DNA of 64,000 nt from Paraburkholderia sejongensis (GCF_020880815.1 NZ_JAJITD010000023.1:1-64000), one strand, 5' to 3'; shown: positions 35,360-44,523, counted from the first letter of the stretch. Program-made: numbers and translations. The notes: generated from the sequence alone by a model not told the origin.

Positions 35360-37089
35360 GGCAGCGCGAACACGATCACGCTATTGCCGCGCTTGAAGTC
35401 GAGCTGGGTATTGCCGCCCGCCGCCACCGCGATGTACTGCTTGCCGTTCACCGTGTACGACACGGCCGGCGCATTGACGCCCGCGCCGCACTGGAACTCC
35501 CACAGCTTCTTGCCGTTGGCGGCATCGAACGCGCGGAACAGGCCGTTGCCTTCGCCGTTGAACACGAGCCCGCCGGCGGTCGCGAGCACGCCGCCGATCA
35601 GCGGCTGTTCGGTCTTGTAGTCCCACGCGATCTTGCCGGTGTCGATGTTGACCGCCGACAGCTTGCCCCACTGCTGCTCGCTCGGAATCGTCTTGAACGC
35701 GCCGCCGAGCCACAGCTTGCTGCCGCCCGGGTAAGCGGCTTCCTCGACCTGGTAGGTCATCGGCTGATGCAGGTTGGCCGCGTAGACGAGCCGCGTGTGC
35801 GGATCGAACGCAATCGGCGACCACTCGACGCCGCCGTTCGCGCCCGGCAGCATCCGCGCGCCGGCCGCGGTCGGCAGCGTCCACATGTTTTCCTGCGGAA
35901 TCATCGCCTGCGAGAAGCGGATCAGCCGGCCGGTCGCGCGATCGTGCACGTACACGTGGCCGGTTTTGCCCGCGTGCACGACGCCCGGAATCATCTTGCC
36001 GTCGGTGTCGCGCACGTCGACGAGGACCGGCGGACTCACCGCGTCGAGATCCCACACGTCATGCGGTACGTACTGGTAGTGCCATTTGTATTTGCCGGTG
36101 TTCAGATCGATCGCGACAAGCGAATCGGTGTACAGGTTGTCTCCCGGGCGGATCGCGCCGTACAGGTCGGGCGACGGATTGCCGACCACGAAGAACACCG
36201 TTTGCGTTTGCCGGTCGATCGCCGGCGTCATCCACACGCCGCCGCCGAGCGTCTTGTAGAAGTCACCGCCCTTGTCGGCCAGCTGCTTCTTTTCGGCGGC
36301 GATGTCGCGTTTCTCGTCGCGGCCGGTCGCGTCCTTGGTTGCCCATACGCCTTCATGGCCGCTGTCCGGAATCGTGTAGAAGGTCCACAGCAGGTCGCCG
36401 GAATTCGCATCGAACGCTTTGACGAAACCGCGAATCCCGTACTCGCCGCCGTTCGTGCCGATCAGCACCTTGCCGTCGACCACCGCCGGCGCCATCGTTT
36501 CCGAATAGCCCTGGTCGGGGTCGGCGATTTCTTTCTGCCACACCACGTTGCCGGTCTTCGCGTCGAGCGCGACGAGCTTGGCGTCGAGCGTGCCCATATA
36601 AAGACGGTCGCCCGAGATCGCGACGCCGCGATTGTTGGGCCCGCAACAGAATGTCGTGACCGGCCCCATCTTGTGCTTGTAATGCCAGAACTCCTTGCCG
36701 GTGGTCGCATCGACCGCGTACACGTGGTTGTACGAGGTGGTCAGGAACATCACGCCGTTCGACACGATCGGCGCGGTTTCCATCGACTCGTTGACCGCTG
36801 TCTGCACAATGAAAGCTGGCTTCAGCCTGGCGACGTTGGTGCGGTTGATCTGCGTGCCCGGATAAAAGCGCGTCTGCGCGTACGAGCCGTTCGAATGCAG
36901 CCACGCCGCCTGATTGCCGGCGGCGCGGTCGAGCTGATCCTGACTCACCGGTTGCAGCGTCGCGGGCACCGGCGACGCGGTGACGGTCGTGGTGTTCTGA
37001 ACTTCGTCGGCGGCGTACACCGCGGGCAGGCCGAACGCGACCGCAAGCAGTGGCAGGCCGACAATTCCTTGAATGCGCTTGATGGGCAT
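35356..37089 (-). CDS. PQQ-dependent alcohol dehydrogenase with lanthanide-type metal site
   Basis: This 577-residue periplasmic quinoprotein has a signal peptide (ends LPAVYA) and an eight-bladed propeller. The adjacent-cysteine pair FCCGPNNRG (Cys148-149) forms the disulfide ring over PQQ. Metal ligands are visible as Glu216 (NGGEYG), Asn304 (GNPSPD) and the catalytic Asp347. Asp349, two residues on (VWDLDAV), is the extra acid that marks lanthanide-dependent XoxF and PedH-type enzymes; calcium enzymes have Ala or Ser there. Substrate could be methanol or other short alcohols. It starts at 37089 after GGAGA and leads an operon with cytochrome c and ankyrin genes. It is shorter than typical XoxF5; Mdh2-type or PedH-like identity remains possible. 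Confidence 0.85.
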   Translation of the reverse strand: MPIKRIQGIVGLPLLAVAFGLPAVYAADEVQNTTTVTASPVPATLQPVSQDQLDRAAGNQAAWLHSNGSYAQTRFYPGTQINRTNVARLKPAFIVQTAVNESMETAPIVSNGVMFLTTSYNHVYAVDATTGKEFWHYKHKMGPVTTFCCGPNNRGVAISGDRLYMGTLDAKLVALDAKTGNVVWQKEIADPDQGYSETMAPAVVDGKVLIGTNGGEYGIRGFVKAFDANSGDLLWTFYTIPDSGHEGVWATKDATGRDEKRDIAAEKKQLADKGGDFYKTLGGGVWMTPAIDRQTQTVFFVVGNPSPDLYGAIRPGDNLYTDSLVAIDLNTGKYKWHYQYVPHDVWDLDAVSPPVLVDVRDTDGKMIPGVVHAGKTGHVYVHDRATGRLIRFSQAMIPQENMWTLPTAAGARMLPGANGGVEWSPIAFDPHTRLVYAANLHQPMTYQVEEAAYPGGSKLWLGGAFKTIPSEQQWGKLSAVNIDTGKIAWDYKTEQPLIGGVLATAGGLVFNGEGNGLFRAFDAANGKKLWEFQCGAGVNAPAVSYTVNGKQYIAVAAGGNTQLDFKRGNSVIVFALP

Positions 37090-37423
37090 GAGCGTCTCCG
37101 TGCTTTTTATGTGTTCCGATGAATTGCAGCGCAGGAATGCGGCAATCGTCCACGCGCGATGCGGCGTGGAAAAGCAGGATGGCGCAACCCTTCGCAGTCA
37201 ACAAAAGCGTACGACTCGAATCGTTTATGGCCTTGTCACGACGGGTCGGCTTCGCAGAGTGGGGAGAGGTGACGCACGGGTCCGCGGAAAACCGGCTCGC
37301 TTAAGCGTAGACGATGCGGTGCGGATTTCCTAGCGTAAATCGGCGCATAAAATTAGCCAGATAACGCCGGTTCTTCTTTTATTTAAGGTGCTCAAACACA
37401 GCGTGTGAGCGCGCGTTAACGGC
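37090..37423. other. Promoter region of the PQQ dehydrogenase operon
   Basis: About 330 bases with no credible gene. The 37330-37400 part is A/T-rich (AAAATTAGCC, TTCTTTTATTTAAGG) and likely holds the promoter. The GGGA-N5-TCCC motif seen near the receptor genes is not found here. Confidence 0.4.
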
Positions 37424-37456
37424 AAAACCGCCGGCCCCCTTGCGGAGAACCGGCGG
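37424..37456 (-). terminator. Rho-independent terminator after the SulP gene
   Basis: CCGCCGG (37428-37434) and CCGGCGG (37450-37456) form a 7-bp G+C stem. On the minus strand it is followed by TTTT (37427-37424). It lies 6 bases past the SulP stop. Confidence 0.75.
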
Positions 37457-37462
37457 CTACAT

Positions 37463-38950
37463 TCAACGATACTGAACCGACACGCCGCGAATCGTCGATT
37501 CCACCGCGAAGCGGTCGATCACCTCCTTGACCTCAGGATCGATAAACTCCGCGCGTCGATAATCGACGACCAGCTTCGTGTTGTCCGGCACATGCGCGAG
37601 ACGCTCTTTCAGTCCGACCGCCACCGCGAACAGTGCGTCCTTGCGGAACGACAGCAGCATGTGATCGTCGTGCTCGACCATCGTGAACGGCCGGCGGATA
37701 TTGATCAGCAGAACGAACACCAGGCTGCAGATCACCCCGAGACAGATGCCGATCAGCAGGTCGAACACCAGCACGCCGCCGAGCGTGAAAAGAAACGGTA
37801 CGAACGACACCTTGCCCTCGCGCGCGACGTGCACGAACAGCGACGGCTTCGCGAGCTTGATACCGGTGGCGATCAGAATCGCCGCGAGGCTGGCCAACGG
37901 GATCAGGTTGATCAGACCGGTGAGCAGAAACACGCTCGCCAGCAGCAGGATGCCGTGCACGATCGCCGACATGCGCGTCTGGCCACCCGCGCTGACGTTC
38001 ACCGAGCTGCGCACGATCACCGACGTAATCGGCAGTCCGCCGAAGATGCCGGCCACCATATTGCCGACGCCCTGCGCCTTCAGCTCCTGATCGGCCGGCA
38101 CCTTGCGTTTGGCCGGATCGATCTGATAAAGCGCTTCGAGACTGAGCAGCGTTTCCAGACTCGCGACGATCGCCAGCGTGACCGCGAGCTTCCACACGTC
38201 GAAGCTGACCAGCTGCTCGACGCGCGGCAGCGAGAACCCTGCGAACAGATCGCCGAGCGACGACAGCGACGGCAACATCACCCGGTGCCCGGCCGGCGGC
38301 GCGAACTGCGGCGCGCTCGAATTGAGCAACAGCACGGTGACGATACCGAGCGCGACCACCACCAGCGGCGACGGAATCAGCCGCAGAATGCGCACGCGCT
38401 TGATGGCCGGCTTGTCCCACACCATGATCAGCGCGACCGACACGACCGCGATCACGCACGCGACGATCGACACCTGGCCGAGCGGCGTATCGATCATCCC
38501 GCCAGGCAGCGCATTGACCGGTGTGTCCGAAATGCCCAATGCAACCGGGAGCTGCTTGATCACGAGCAGCACACCGATCGCGGCGAGCATCCCCTTCGTG
38601 ACCGACGCCGGCACGTAGCCCGCGAACCGGCCGGTTTTCAGCATCCCGAAGCCGACCTGCAGCAGACCGGCCAGCAACACCGCGACCATCAAACCCTGGA
38701 AGCCGCCGACCCGCTCCATGCCGGTCACGACGATCACGATCAGGCCCGCGGCCGGACCGCTGACGCTCAGTTGCGAACCGCTCAGCAACGCCACGACCAG
38801 CCCGCCGATGATCCCGGCCAGCAAGCCGGCGAGCGGATCGACGCCCGACGCATTGGCAATCCCGAGGCACAGCGGCAACGCGACAAGAAACACCACCACT
38901 CCGGCAAAGCCATCTTGCGGCAGCGTGGTCAGATACTTTTTGAAACTCAT
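37463..38950 (-). CDS. SulP-family anion transporter, probable bicarbonate transporter
   Basis: This 495-residue inner-membrane protein has 10-12 membrane segments with the SulP signature (GFAGVVVFLVALPLCLGIA; SGPAAGLIVIV; GGLPITSVIVRSSVN) and a C-terminal STAS-like domain (residues about 440-495, shorter than usual). SulP proteins move sulfate, bicarbonate or dicarboxylates. Because it lies directly downstream of a beta-carbonic anhydrase gene on the same strand, bicarbonate is the most likely substrate. GGGAG precedes the ATG. An upstream hairpin-plus-T-run lies only 39 bases before its start, so transcription into it depends on read-through. Confidence 0.88.
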   Translation of the reverse strand: MSFKKYLTTLPQDGFAGVVVFLVALPLCLGIANASGVDPLAGLLAGIIGGLVVALLSGSQLSVSGPAAGLIVIVVTGMERVGGFQGLMVAVLLAGLLQVGFGMLKTGRFAGYVPASVTKGMLAAIGVLLVIKQLPVALGISDTPVNALPGGMIDTPLGQVSIVACVIAVVSVALIMVWDKPAIKRVRILRLIPSPLVVVALGIVTVLLLNSSAPQFAPPAGHRVMLPSLSSLGDLFAGFSLPRVEQLVSFDVWKLAVTLAIVASLETLLSLEALYQIDPAKRKVPADQELKAQGVGNMVAGIFGGLPITSVIVRSSVNVSAGGQTRMSAIVHGILLLASVFLLTGLINLIPLASLAAILIATGIKLAKPSLFVHVAREGKVSFVPFLFTLGGVLVFDLLIGICLGVICSLVFVLLINIRRPFTMVEHDDHMLLSFRKDALFAVAVGLKERLAHVPDNTKLVVDYRRAEFIDPEVKEVIDRFAVESTIRGVSVQYR

Positions 38951-38988
38951 TCATTCTCCCGGCATGTTCTTGTTAGCGGCGCACAAAC

Positions 38989-39018
38989 AAAAAAGGCGCA
39001 CCCGCGATGCGGGTGGCC
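38989..39018 (-). terminator. Terminator or attenuator between carbonic anhydrase and SulP genes
   Basis: CACCCGC (38999-39005) and GCGGGTG (39009-39015) form a perfect 7-bp stem with a 3-base loop, extended by GGC/GCC. On the minus strand it runs into six T (38994-38989). It lies between two genes on the same strand, with only 38 bases left before the SulP start. Confidence 0.8.
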
Positions 39019-39036
39019 ATGTGCGCGCGCGCAGCT

Positions 39037-39627
39037 TCATTCGTCGGTGGGATCGAGCACCTTGATCAGGCCGCTGCGAGTATCGAAGATCCACCCGTGT
39101 ATCTTCGGCGGCTGCGGCGCGTCGCGGATCACGTCCATCGCGCGCAGCGAGCGCACCTGTTCGAGCACGTTCAGCTCGGCGAGCCGGTTGGTCTTCGCGT
39201 CGACGTCGGCCAGCCGATCGAGCTCGCCGCCGCAGCGACAGGCTAGTGCCCTTAACGGTCCGATGCGTCTGCCGACATGCGGCAGCTCGTCGGGCGCCGG
39301 CAGCAGCGACGCGCGCACGCCGCCGCAGCCGTAATGGCCGCACACGACGATCTCCTCCACCTGCAGCGCGACGACCGCGTATTCGATCACGCTCATCGCA
39401 CTGGGATCGTCGGGCGACACGATGTTGGCAATGTTTCGATGTACGAACAGGTCGCCGAGCCCGCAGCCGGTCACGGATTCAGCCGGCACCCGGCTATCCG
39501 AGCAACCAAACCACAGCACCCGCGGCGACTGCCCGCGCGAAATCCGGCCAAACAGCGTAGAGTCGGCGAGCGCGGCTTCGTACGCCCATACCTTGTTTTG
39601 CGCCAGCATTTGCGTTGAATATTGCAT
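39037..39627 (-). CDS. Beta-class carbonic anhydrase
   Basis: This 196-residue enzyme has the zinc ligands and catalytic dyad: Cys42-x-Asp44-x-Arg46 in GCSDSRVP, His98 and Cys101 in CGHYGCGG. It interconverts CO2 and bicarbonate. ATG 39627 has AAGGAA upstream; the longer frame to 39672 lacks a ribosome site. It precedes the SulP gene on the same strand, forming a CO2/bicarbonate module that fits the nearby cbbY-gph pair. Confidence 0.93.
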   Translation of the reverse strand: MQYSTQMLAQNKVWAYEAALADSTLFGRISRGQSPRVLWFGCSDSRVPAESVTGCGLGDLFVHRNIANIVSPDDPSAMSVIEYAVVALQVEEIVVCGHYGCGGVRASLLPAPDELPHVGRRIGPLRALACRCGGELDRLADVDAKTNRLAELNVLEQVRSLRAMDVIRDAPQPPKIHGWIFDTRSGLIKVLDPTDE

Positions 39628-39799
39628 CGCGTGATTTCCTTCATGTACAGCGGGTAGACAAACCATCCGCACGCGGTGCGAGCGCGCGCGGATGAACCCG
39701 AAAAAAAATCCAGCGGCGGGCGCCGAGCGAACCCGCTTGAGTTAACCGATGGTTCGTCAGTTGCAAGCCTCACGATCGAACCTCGCGGCCGCCGGCAAA

Positions 39800-40177
39800 T
39801 CAGGAACCGAAGTAGACGTTGCAGTAGCTGACCGGCCCGACGCAATCATCGGTACGGATCTGCGCGCGGCCCGACTTCGGCATACCGGACTTCGGCGCAC
39901 CGGACTGGCTGGTGCCGCGCGCCTCCGGTCCCTCGCCGCTGGTCGCGGCGGTGGCCGCCGTTGCGGTCTTCTCGCTAGTCTTCCTGTACTGATGCTCGTA
40001 AATGCGCGCGACTTCCGGATAAGATGCATCCGACACAGCTGCCGTCCAACCATTCTTCTGTGCTTCGATCAGTTCCTGATAAACCTGTGCTCGAGTTTTC
40101 GCGAAACTCGGGTCCGCGAATGCGGTTTGGATGGAAGCACCCGCCAGAACAATCGCAATTACCAGTTTGGCATTCAT
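39800..40177 (-). CDS. DUF4148 family secreted protein
   Basis: This 125-residue protein has a signal peptide (cleavage after QTAFA) and the DUF4148 core (SFAKTRAQVYQELIEAQKNGW...YPEVARIYEHQYRKTS), a small family common in Burkholderia with many copies per genome. The C-terminal part is Ala/Thr/Gly-rich with two cysteines in DDCVGPVSYC. Function is unknown; members are often stress- or biofilm-related. ATG at 40177 follows GGAG. It is divergent from the OmpR-type regulator at 40563 and may be part of its regulon. Confidence 0.85.
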   Translation of the reverse strand: MNAKLVIAIVLAGASIQTAFADPSFAKTRAQVYQELIEAQKNGWTAAVSDASYPEVARIYEHQYRKTSEKTATAATAATSGEGPEARGTSQSGAPKSGMPKSGRAQIRTDDCVGPVSYCNVYFGS

Positions 40178-40562
40178 ATGTTTCTCCATTGAATGAGGCA
40201 CCGGGGCGGTACCACTTGGGACTATTCTGCCTGGTACTCTCCGCGTCGTTCTGACATGAACATGACTTTTACGTCATCAAGCGAAATCCCTTTGTCTCAA
40301 AATTAATCGGCTCGCACGCGGCCTAATATCTTGAAATAACTGCGATTTTCAACAGTGCGTTTCAGATGGAACTATTCCGATAATCGTGCGGTCCCTTTAA
40401 GCTGAGTCCTATACGGAGGCGCTGATTGCGCATACCGTCGCGACGCAACCCCCGTGGTAGTCAGCGGCGGTTCCGCTCCGTTCCATTCATCCCGTTGTAA
40501 TTCCAGGTGCGCGCGTGCCGGTCATCGGCAGCGCAACAACCTGCTTTCTGCTCGACAACAAT
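40178..40562. promoter_or_regulatory. Divergent promoter region with inverted repeats
   Basis: The 385-base gap between the DUF4148 gene and the response regulator is A/T-rich for this genome. It contains GTTC-TGACAT-GAAC and ATGAC-N6-GTCAT inverted repeats near 40249-40280. It likely holds promoters for both genes; no small gene is evident. Confidence 0.4.
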
Positions 40563-41252
40563 ATGAAAATTCTGATCGTGGAAGATGAAGCCAAGACCGG
40601 TGCCTATCTGAAAATGGGCCTGACCGAAGCCGGATTCGTGTGCGACTGGGCCGAGGACGGCATTACCGGTTTGCATCTGCTGAAAACGGAAGAATACGAC
40701 CTCGCGATACTCGACGTGATGCTGCCCGGTATCGACGGCTGGACCGTGCTCTCCGAATTGCGCAAGAGCCATCGCACGCCGGTACTTGTGCTGACCGCGC
40801 GCGACGAAGTGAGCGACCGCGTGAAGGGCTTCGATATCGGCTGCGACGATTACCTCGCGAAGCCCTTCGATTTCGCCGAGCTGCTCGCCAGAATCCGCTC
40901 GCTGCTACGGCGCGGCAATCAGCACGGTCTCGAAACCTCGGTGCTGCGCGTCGCCGATCTCGAACTCGATCTGGTGCAGAGAAAAGCGCGCCGGCAAGGC
41001 GTGCCGATTCTCCTGACCGCGAAAGAGTTTTCGACGCTCTGGCTGCTGATGCGCCGTCAGAATGAAGTGCTGCCGCGCTCGCTGATCGCCTCGCAGGTGT
41101 GGGACATCAACTTCAACTGCAACACCAATATCGTCGACGCGACAATCAAGCGGGTGCGCGCGAAAATCGATAAAGACTACGAACCGAAGCTGATTCACAC
41201 CGTGCGCGGAATGGGCTATGTGCTCGAAGACCGGAGCGAAGTATGCGTGTGA
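40563..41252 (+). CDS. OmpR-family response regulator (heavy-metal type)
   Basis: This 229-residue regulator has a receiver domain (Glu8-Asp9, phosphoacceptor Asp51 in AILDVMLPG, Lys102 region in DDYLAKPF) and a winged-helix DNA-binding domain (LTAKEFSTLWLLMR...VDATIKRVRAKID...HTVRGMGYVLE). It is closest in pattern to CopR/CusR/IrlR regulators of metal or oxidative stress. ATG at 40563 gives the normal MKILIVEDE start. It overlaps the kinase gene by about ten bases. Confidence 0.92.
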   Translation: MKILIVEDEAKTGAYLKMGLTEAGFVCDWAEDGITGLHLLKTEEYDLAILDVMLPGIDGWTVLSELRKSHRTPVLVLTARDEVSDRVKGFDIGCDDYLAKPFDFAELLARIRSLLRRGNQHGLETSVLRVADLELDLVQRKARRQGVPILLTAKEFSTLWLLMRRQNEVLPRSLIASQVWDINFNCNTNIVDATIKRVRAKIDKDYEPKLIHTVRGMGYVLEDRSEVCV

Positions 41253-42655
41253 TGGGCCGCTTCGTTCCGCGCACGCTGCGCGCGCGGCTGGCCATTCTGT
41301 TCGCGCTGACCACGTCGGCGATTCTCGCGTTGAGCGGTCTCGTGCTGTACAAGGTGCTGGACCGCTCGATCACCGTGTCGTCGGAACAGGCGGTGATCAA
41401 CAATCTGAACAGCGTGATCGTGCGCCTCGAACACGACGTGCCTGCCGAAGCGATCGCCGACAACGACCGCTCGGTCTACATCCCGTCCGGCACCGAAGAA
41501 CACACGGAAATCGCGATCTATGACCACAAGGGCAACCTGCTCGCGTCGAGCGCGGGCTACCTGCCGTACGCGCCCGCACTCGCGGCGAACGCGCAGGGCA
41601 CCTCCGAAGTCATCGCGGACAGCGCCGGCGCGCGGCGCTATGGGGTGGCTGAAACGCAGGTGCCGGCGGATCGCCAGGACGCGCTGCGGATCGTCGTCCA
41701 GCACGACCTGACGCAGGAATGCGAATTCCTGCGGCGCTCGGCGTTGTTCATTCTGGCGGTCGTACTGGCGGCGTCGGCGGCAGCGGCGGTGATCGCGTGG
41801 CAAGTGGCCTCCGTCGCGCTGCGGCCGTTGCGCAATTTCGCCAGACAGGCGGACGAGATCTCGTGGAACCGGCTCGCGCATGCATTGCCGAAGGACGACA
41901 TGGCCGGAGAATTGAGCGAACTGGCCGAGTCGTTCAACCGGATGCTCGCGCGTCTCGATCACTCGTTCACGCAGCTCGCGCAGTTCTCGTCGGATCTCGC
42001 GCACGACATCCGCACGCCGCTCACCAACCTGCTCGCGTCCGCGCAGATCGCGCTCGCGCGGCCGCGCTCGGCCGAGCAGTACCGCGAAGTGATCGAGTCG
42101 GGCGTCGAGGAGTATCAGCGGCTCTCGCATCTCGTCAACGACATGCTGTTTCTCGCGCGGGCCGACAGCAAGCAGCAGCGGCTCGATCTGAGCCGCGTCG
42201 ATGCCGGCGCGCAGATCGATGCGATCGCGCGGCTCTATGAACCGATGGCGAACGACGCCGGCGTCGCGATCGAGGTGCACGGCTCGGCGGACTTCGCCGG
42301 CGACGAGCGGCTGGTGACGCGGGCGATTCACAACCTGCTGTCGAATGCGATCACCCATGCGCCGGCCGGCTCGGTCGTCACGATCAGCGGCGAGAATCGC
42401 GGCGAGCAGGCGGTGCTGTCGGTCGCCGATACCGGTCCGGGGATCGGCGCCGAACATCTGCCGCGCATCTTCGACCGCTTCTATCGCGTCGATCCGGCGC
42501 GCCACAATCCGGGGCTCGGCAGCGGTCTCGGCCTCGCGATCGTCAAGTCGATCATGGAAAAGCACGGCGGCAGTTGCCACGTGGACAGCGTGCCCGGCGT
42601 CCGGACCGTGTTCACGCTGTGCTTTCCGCGCGAGCAGCAGCTCGCGCCGGGTTGA
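41243..42655 (+). CDS. Sensor histidine kinase (heavy-metal type)
   Basis: This 470-residue inner-membrane kinase has two membrane helices (about residues 14-36 and 167-190) around a periplasmic domain, a HAMP linker (VALRPLRNFARQADEIS), a HisKA motif (FSSDLAHDIRTPLTNLL) and an HATPase domain (NLLSNAITHAP, DTGPGIG, GSGLGLAIVKSIM). Domain order matches CusS/IrlS kinases that pair with CopR-like regulators. It overlaps the regulator's end, so the pair forms one operon. The periplasmic domain lacks a Met- or His-rich copper site that I can see. Confidence 0.9.
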   Translation: MRVMGRFVPRTLRARLAILFALTTSAILALSGLVLYKVLDRSITVSSEQAVINNLNSVIVRLEHDVPAEAIADNDRSVYIPSGTEEHTEIAIYDHKGNLLASSAGYLPYAPALAANAQGTSEVIADSAGARRYGVAETQVPADRQDALRIVVQHDLTQECEFLRRSALFILAVVLAASAAAAVIAWQVASVALRPLRNFARQADEISWNRLAHALPKDDMAGELSELAESFNRMLARLDHSFTQLAQFSSDLAHDIRTPLTNLLASAQIALARPRSAEQYREVIESGVEEYQRLSHLVNDMLFLARADSKQQRLDLSRVDAGAQIDAIARLYEPMANDAGVAIEVHGSADFAGDERLVTRAIHNLLSNAITHAPAGSVVTISGENRGEQAVLSVADTGPGIGAEHLPRIFDRFYRVDPARHNPGLGSGLGLAIVKSIMEKHGGSCHVDSVPGVRTVFTLCFPREQQLAPG

Positions 42656-42698
42656 TTTCTCGCACACGCGATGCGTGCGTCGCGCTGAGCTCGGCACG

Positions 42699-44135
42699 CT
42701 ACGCGCGGCGGCTTTCCCGTTCGAGGCTCAGACGGAACTGGCGGCAGCCGAACCACAGCAGCACTGTCGCGAGGAGTGCCGCGACTAGGCTGACCACCGA
42801 CATCGAATGTCCAACCGCGAGCGGCGAGCCGAACACCTTGTCGGTCAACAACGCGACCAGCGTCGTGCCGGCGCCGAGACCGATCAGGTTCGAGATCAGC
42901 AGAAACACCGCCGAAATCTGCGCGCGCATCTGGTTCGGCGCGAGCGTCTGCATCGCGGCGGTCGAGGTCGGCATCGGGAACGACGCGAAGAACATCGCGA
43001 TCACCAGCAGCGTCAGCGACACGCCGAGGCTATCGACCTGCGTGAACGCGGCGGCCGGCAGCGCCATCGCCGCCGCGCCGATGCAACCGGCGAGCATCGG
43101 GCCGTCGCTGCGCCCGCGACGCAGCAGCCAGTCGTTCAGCCAGCCGCCGCAGAACACGCCGGCGGTGTTGGCCACCAGCAGGATCGTGCCGAGCGTATAG
43201 CCCGCCTCCACCGGCGACATCCCGAAGCGGCGGATGTAGAACGCCGGCGTCCAGCTCATCAGGCAAAACAGCGTCATCGCATAGAACGAAAAGCCGACGT
43301 AGTGGCAGAAAAACGTTTTGCCATGCGAACGGATGAAGCGCGCGGAGTCGGCCAGCGACACGCGCCGCGCGTTGCCGCTCGCATCCTGCACGAGCCCTTT
43401 GCGCTGCGGATCGCGCACGGTCAGGATGAACAGCAGCGCGACCAGCAGACCCGGCAAGCCGACGATAAAGAAGGTGACCTGCCAGCCGTGCACGTCGCCG
43501 ACGATCGGCAACGTCACCATCGAAGCCTGTTTCAGCAGCGCGATCACATAGCCGCCGATCAGAAACGCGATCCCGCCGCCGATGAACGAACCGAGCGAAT
43601 AGACGCCCGCCGCGCGGCCGAGTTTCTCCTTCGGGAAGTAGTCGGCAAGCATCGAGTACGTGCCCGGCGACAGCGACGCTTCGCCGACCCCGACGCTCAT
43701 CCGCGCGATGAACATGTGCACGAAGTTCTGGCTGATCCCGCACGCGGCGGTCGCGACGCTCCACAACGCGATGCCGGTCGCGATGATGCGCGGCCGCGCG
43801 AAGCGGTCGGCGAGATACGCGAGCGGAATGCCCATCACCGCGTAGAACAGCGAGAACGCAAAACCGTGCACGAGACTGAACTGCGTATCGGTCAGATGCA
43901 GATCGCGCTTGATCGGCTCGATCATCAGCGCGAGCACCTGGCGGTCGACGAACGAGAAGATATACGCAAGCATGCAGATCAGCACGACATACCACTCGTA
44001 CGCGTAACCGCGCGTGCGGACCGGGCTGGTTGCAGCGGGTGCGCTCGCTGTGCTGGCTGCGCGCGGCGCGCTGCTCGCGCTGGCGGGTGCGCTGGCGGGT
44101 GCGCTGGCGGGTGGGCTGGCGGTGGGGTTCGTCAT
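42699..44135 (-). CDS. MFS transporter
   Basis: This 478-residue transporter has 12 membrane helices and the MFS signature GIPLAYLADRFARPR between helices 2 and 3. The pattern (FSFVDRQVLALMIEPIKRDL, GVGEASLSPGTYSMLADYFP) fits the spinster-like/ACS branch that moves organic anions or lipids. About 40 N-terminal residues are Pro/Ala/Ser repeats, partly from three 12-bp tandem repeats. ATG 44135 lies after GGAG; the longer upstream frame is not coding-like. It is divergent from a porin, and the pair probably brings the substrate of the nearby dehydrogenases into the cell. Confidence 0.88.
   Translation of the reverse strand: MTNPTASPPASAPASAPASASSAPRAASTASAPAATSPVRTRGYAYEWYVVLICMLAYIFSFVDRQVLALMIEPIKRDLHLTDTQFSLVHGFAFSLFYAVMGIPLAYLADRFARPRIIATGIALWSVATAACGISQNFVHMFIARMSVGVGEASLSPGTYSMLADYFPKEKLGRAAGVYSLGSFIGGGIAFLIGGYVIALLKQASMVTLPIVGDVHGWQVTFFIVGLPGLLVALLFILTVRDPQRKGLVQDASGNARRVSLADSARFIRSHGKTFFCHYVGFSFYAMTLFCLMSWTPAFYIRRFGMSPVEAGYTLGTILLVANTAGVFCGGWLNDWLLRRGRSDGPMLAGCIGAAAMALPAAAFTQVDSLGVSLTLLVIAMFFASFPMPTSTAAMQTLAPNQMRAQISAVFLLISNLIGLGAGTTLVALLTDKVFGSPLAVGHSMSVVSLVAALLATVLLWFGCRQFRLSLERESRRA
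44077..44112. repeat. Three in-frame 12-bp tandem repeats
   Basis: GCGCTGGCGGGT is repeated exactly three times (44077-44088, 44089-44100, 44101-44112), followed by a degenerate copy. It encodes Ala-Pro-Ala-Ser units in the cytoplasmic N-terminus of the MFS transporter. Copy-number change would keep the frame. Confidence 0.9.
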
Positions 44136-44523
44136 CGCAGGTTCTCCGGGGTATCGATCTTTTGTTGTGAGTGCGAACCAGCGTACGCAAACAAATTTCC
44201 GCAACAAAGGTGGCTGTGCCCTTGTTGATACGGGGGCAATTACCGACCCGGCTAAAGGTTTTACCAGGCGCGCGCGTGGCAAGCCACGGCCACACGGGCG
44301 TTCAGGGCCTGCACACGGGCCGCCGCGGCGCGTATCAATCGCATCTATAAGTGATATGCGCCCGCTTTGATCGACGGCCACTATTGGTCTTCCTAGACTC
44401 GCCCCGGTTTTATCCGGCAACTCCTCGCGCACCGCGCAGGCTTTGCCGGCTGTTCGACAAAACACGCGCTTCGCGGCTTTTTTGTGCGAGGCGACGATCA
44501 ACGATTCTCGCCGGGACGACAGA
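44136..44523. promoter_or_regulatory. Divergent MFS/porin promoter region with inverted repeat
   Basis: The 388-base gap holds GCGCGTATCA (44328-44337) and TGATATGCGC (44352-44361), an inverted repeat with one mismatch and a 14-base spacer, fit for a LysR- or AraC-type regulator. The right half-site is repeated (reverse orientation, 9 of 10 bases) before the opine-type dehydrogenase at 47712-47720. Confidence 0.45.
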
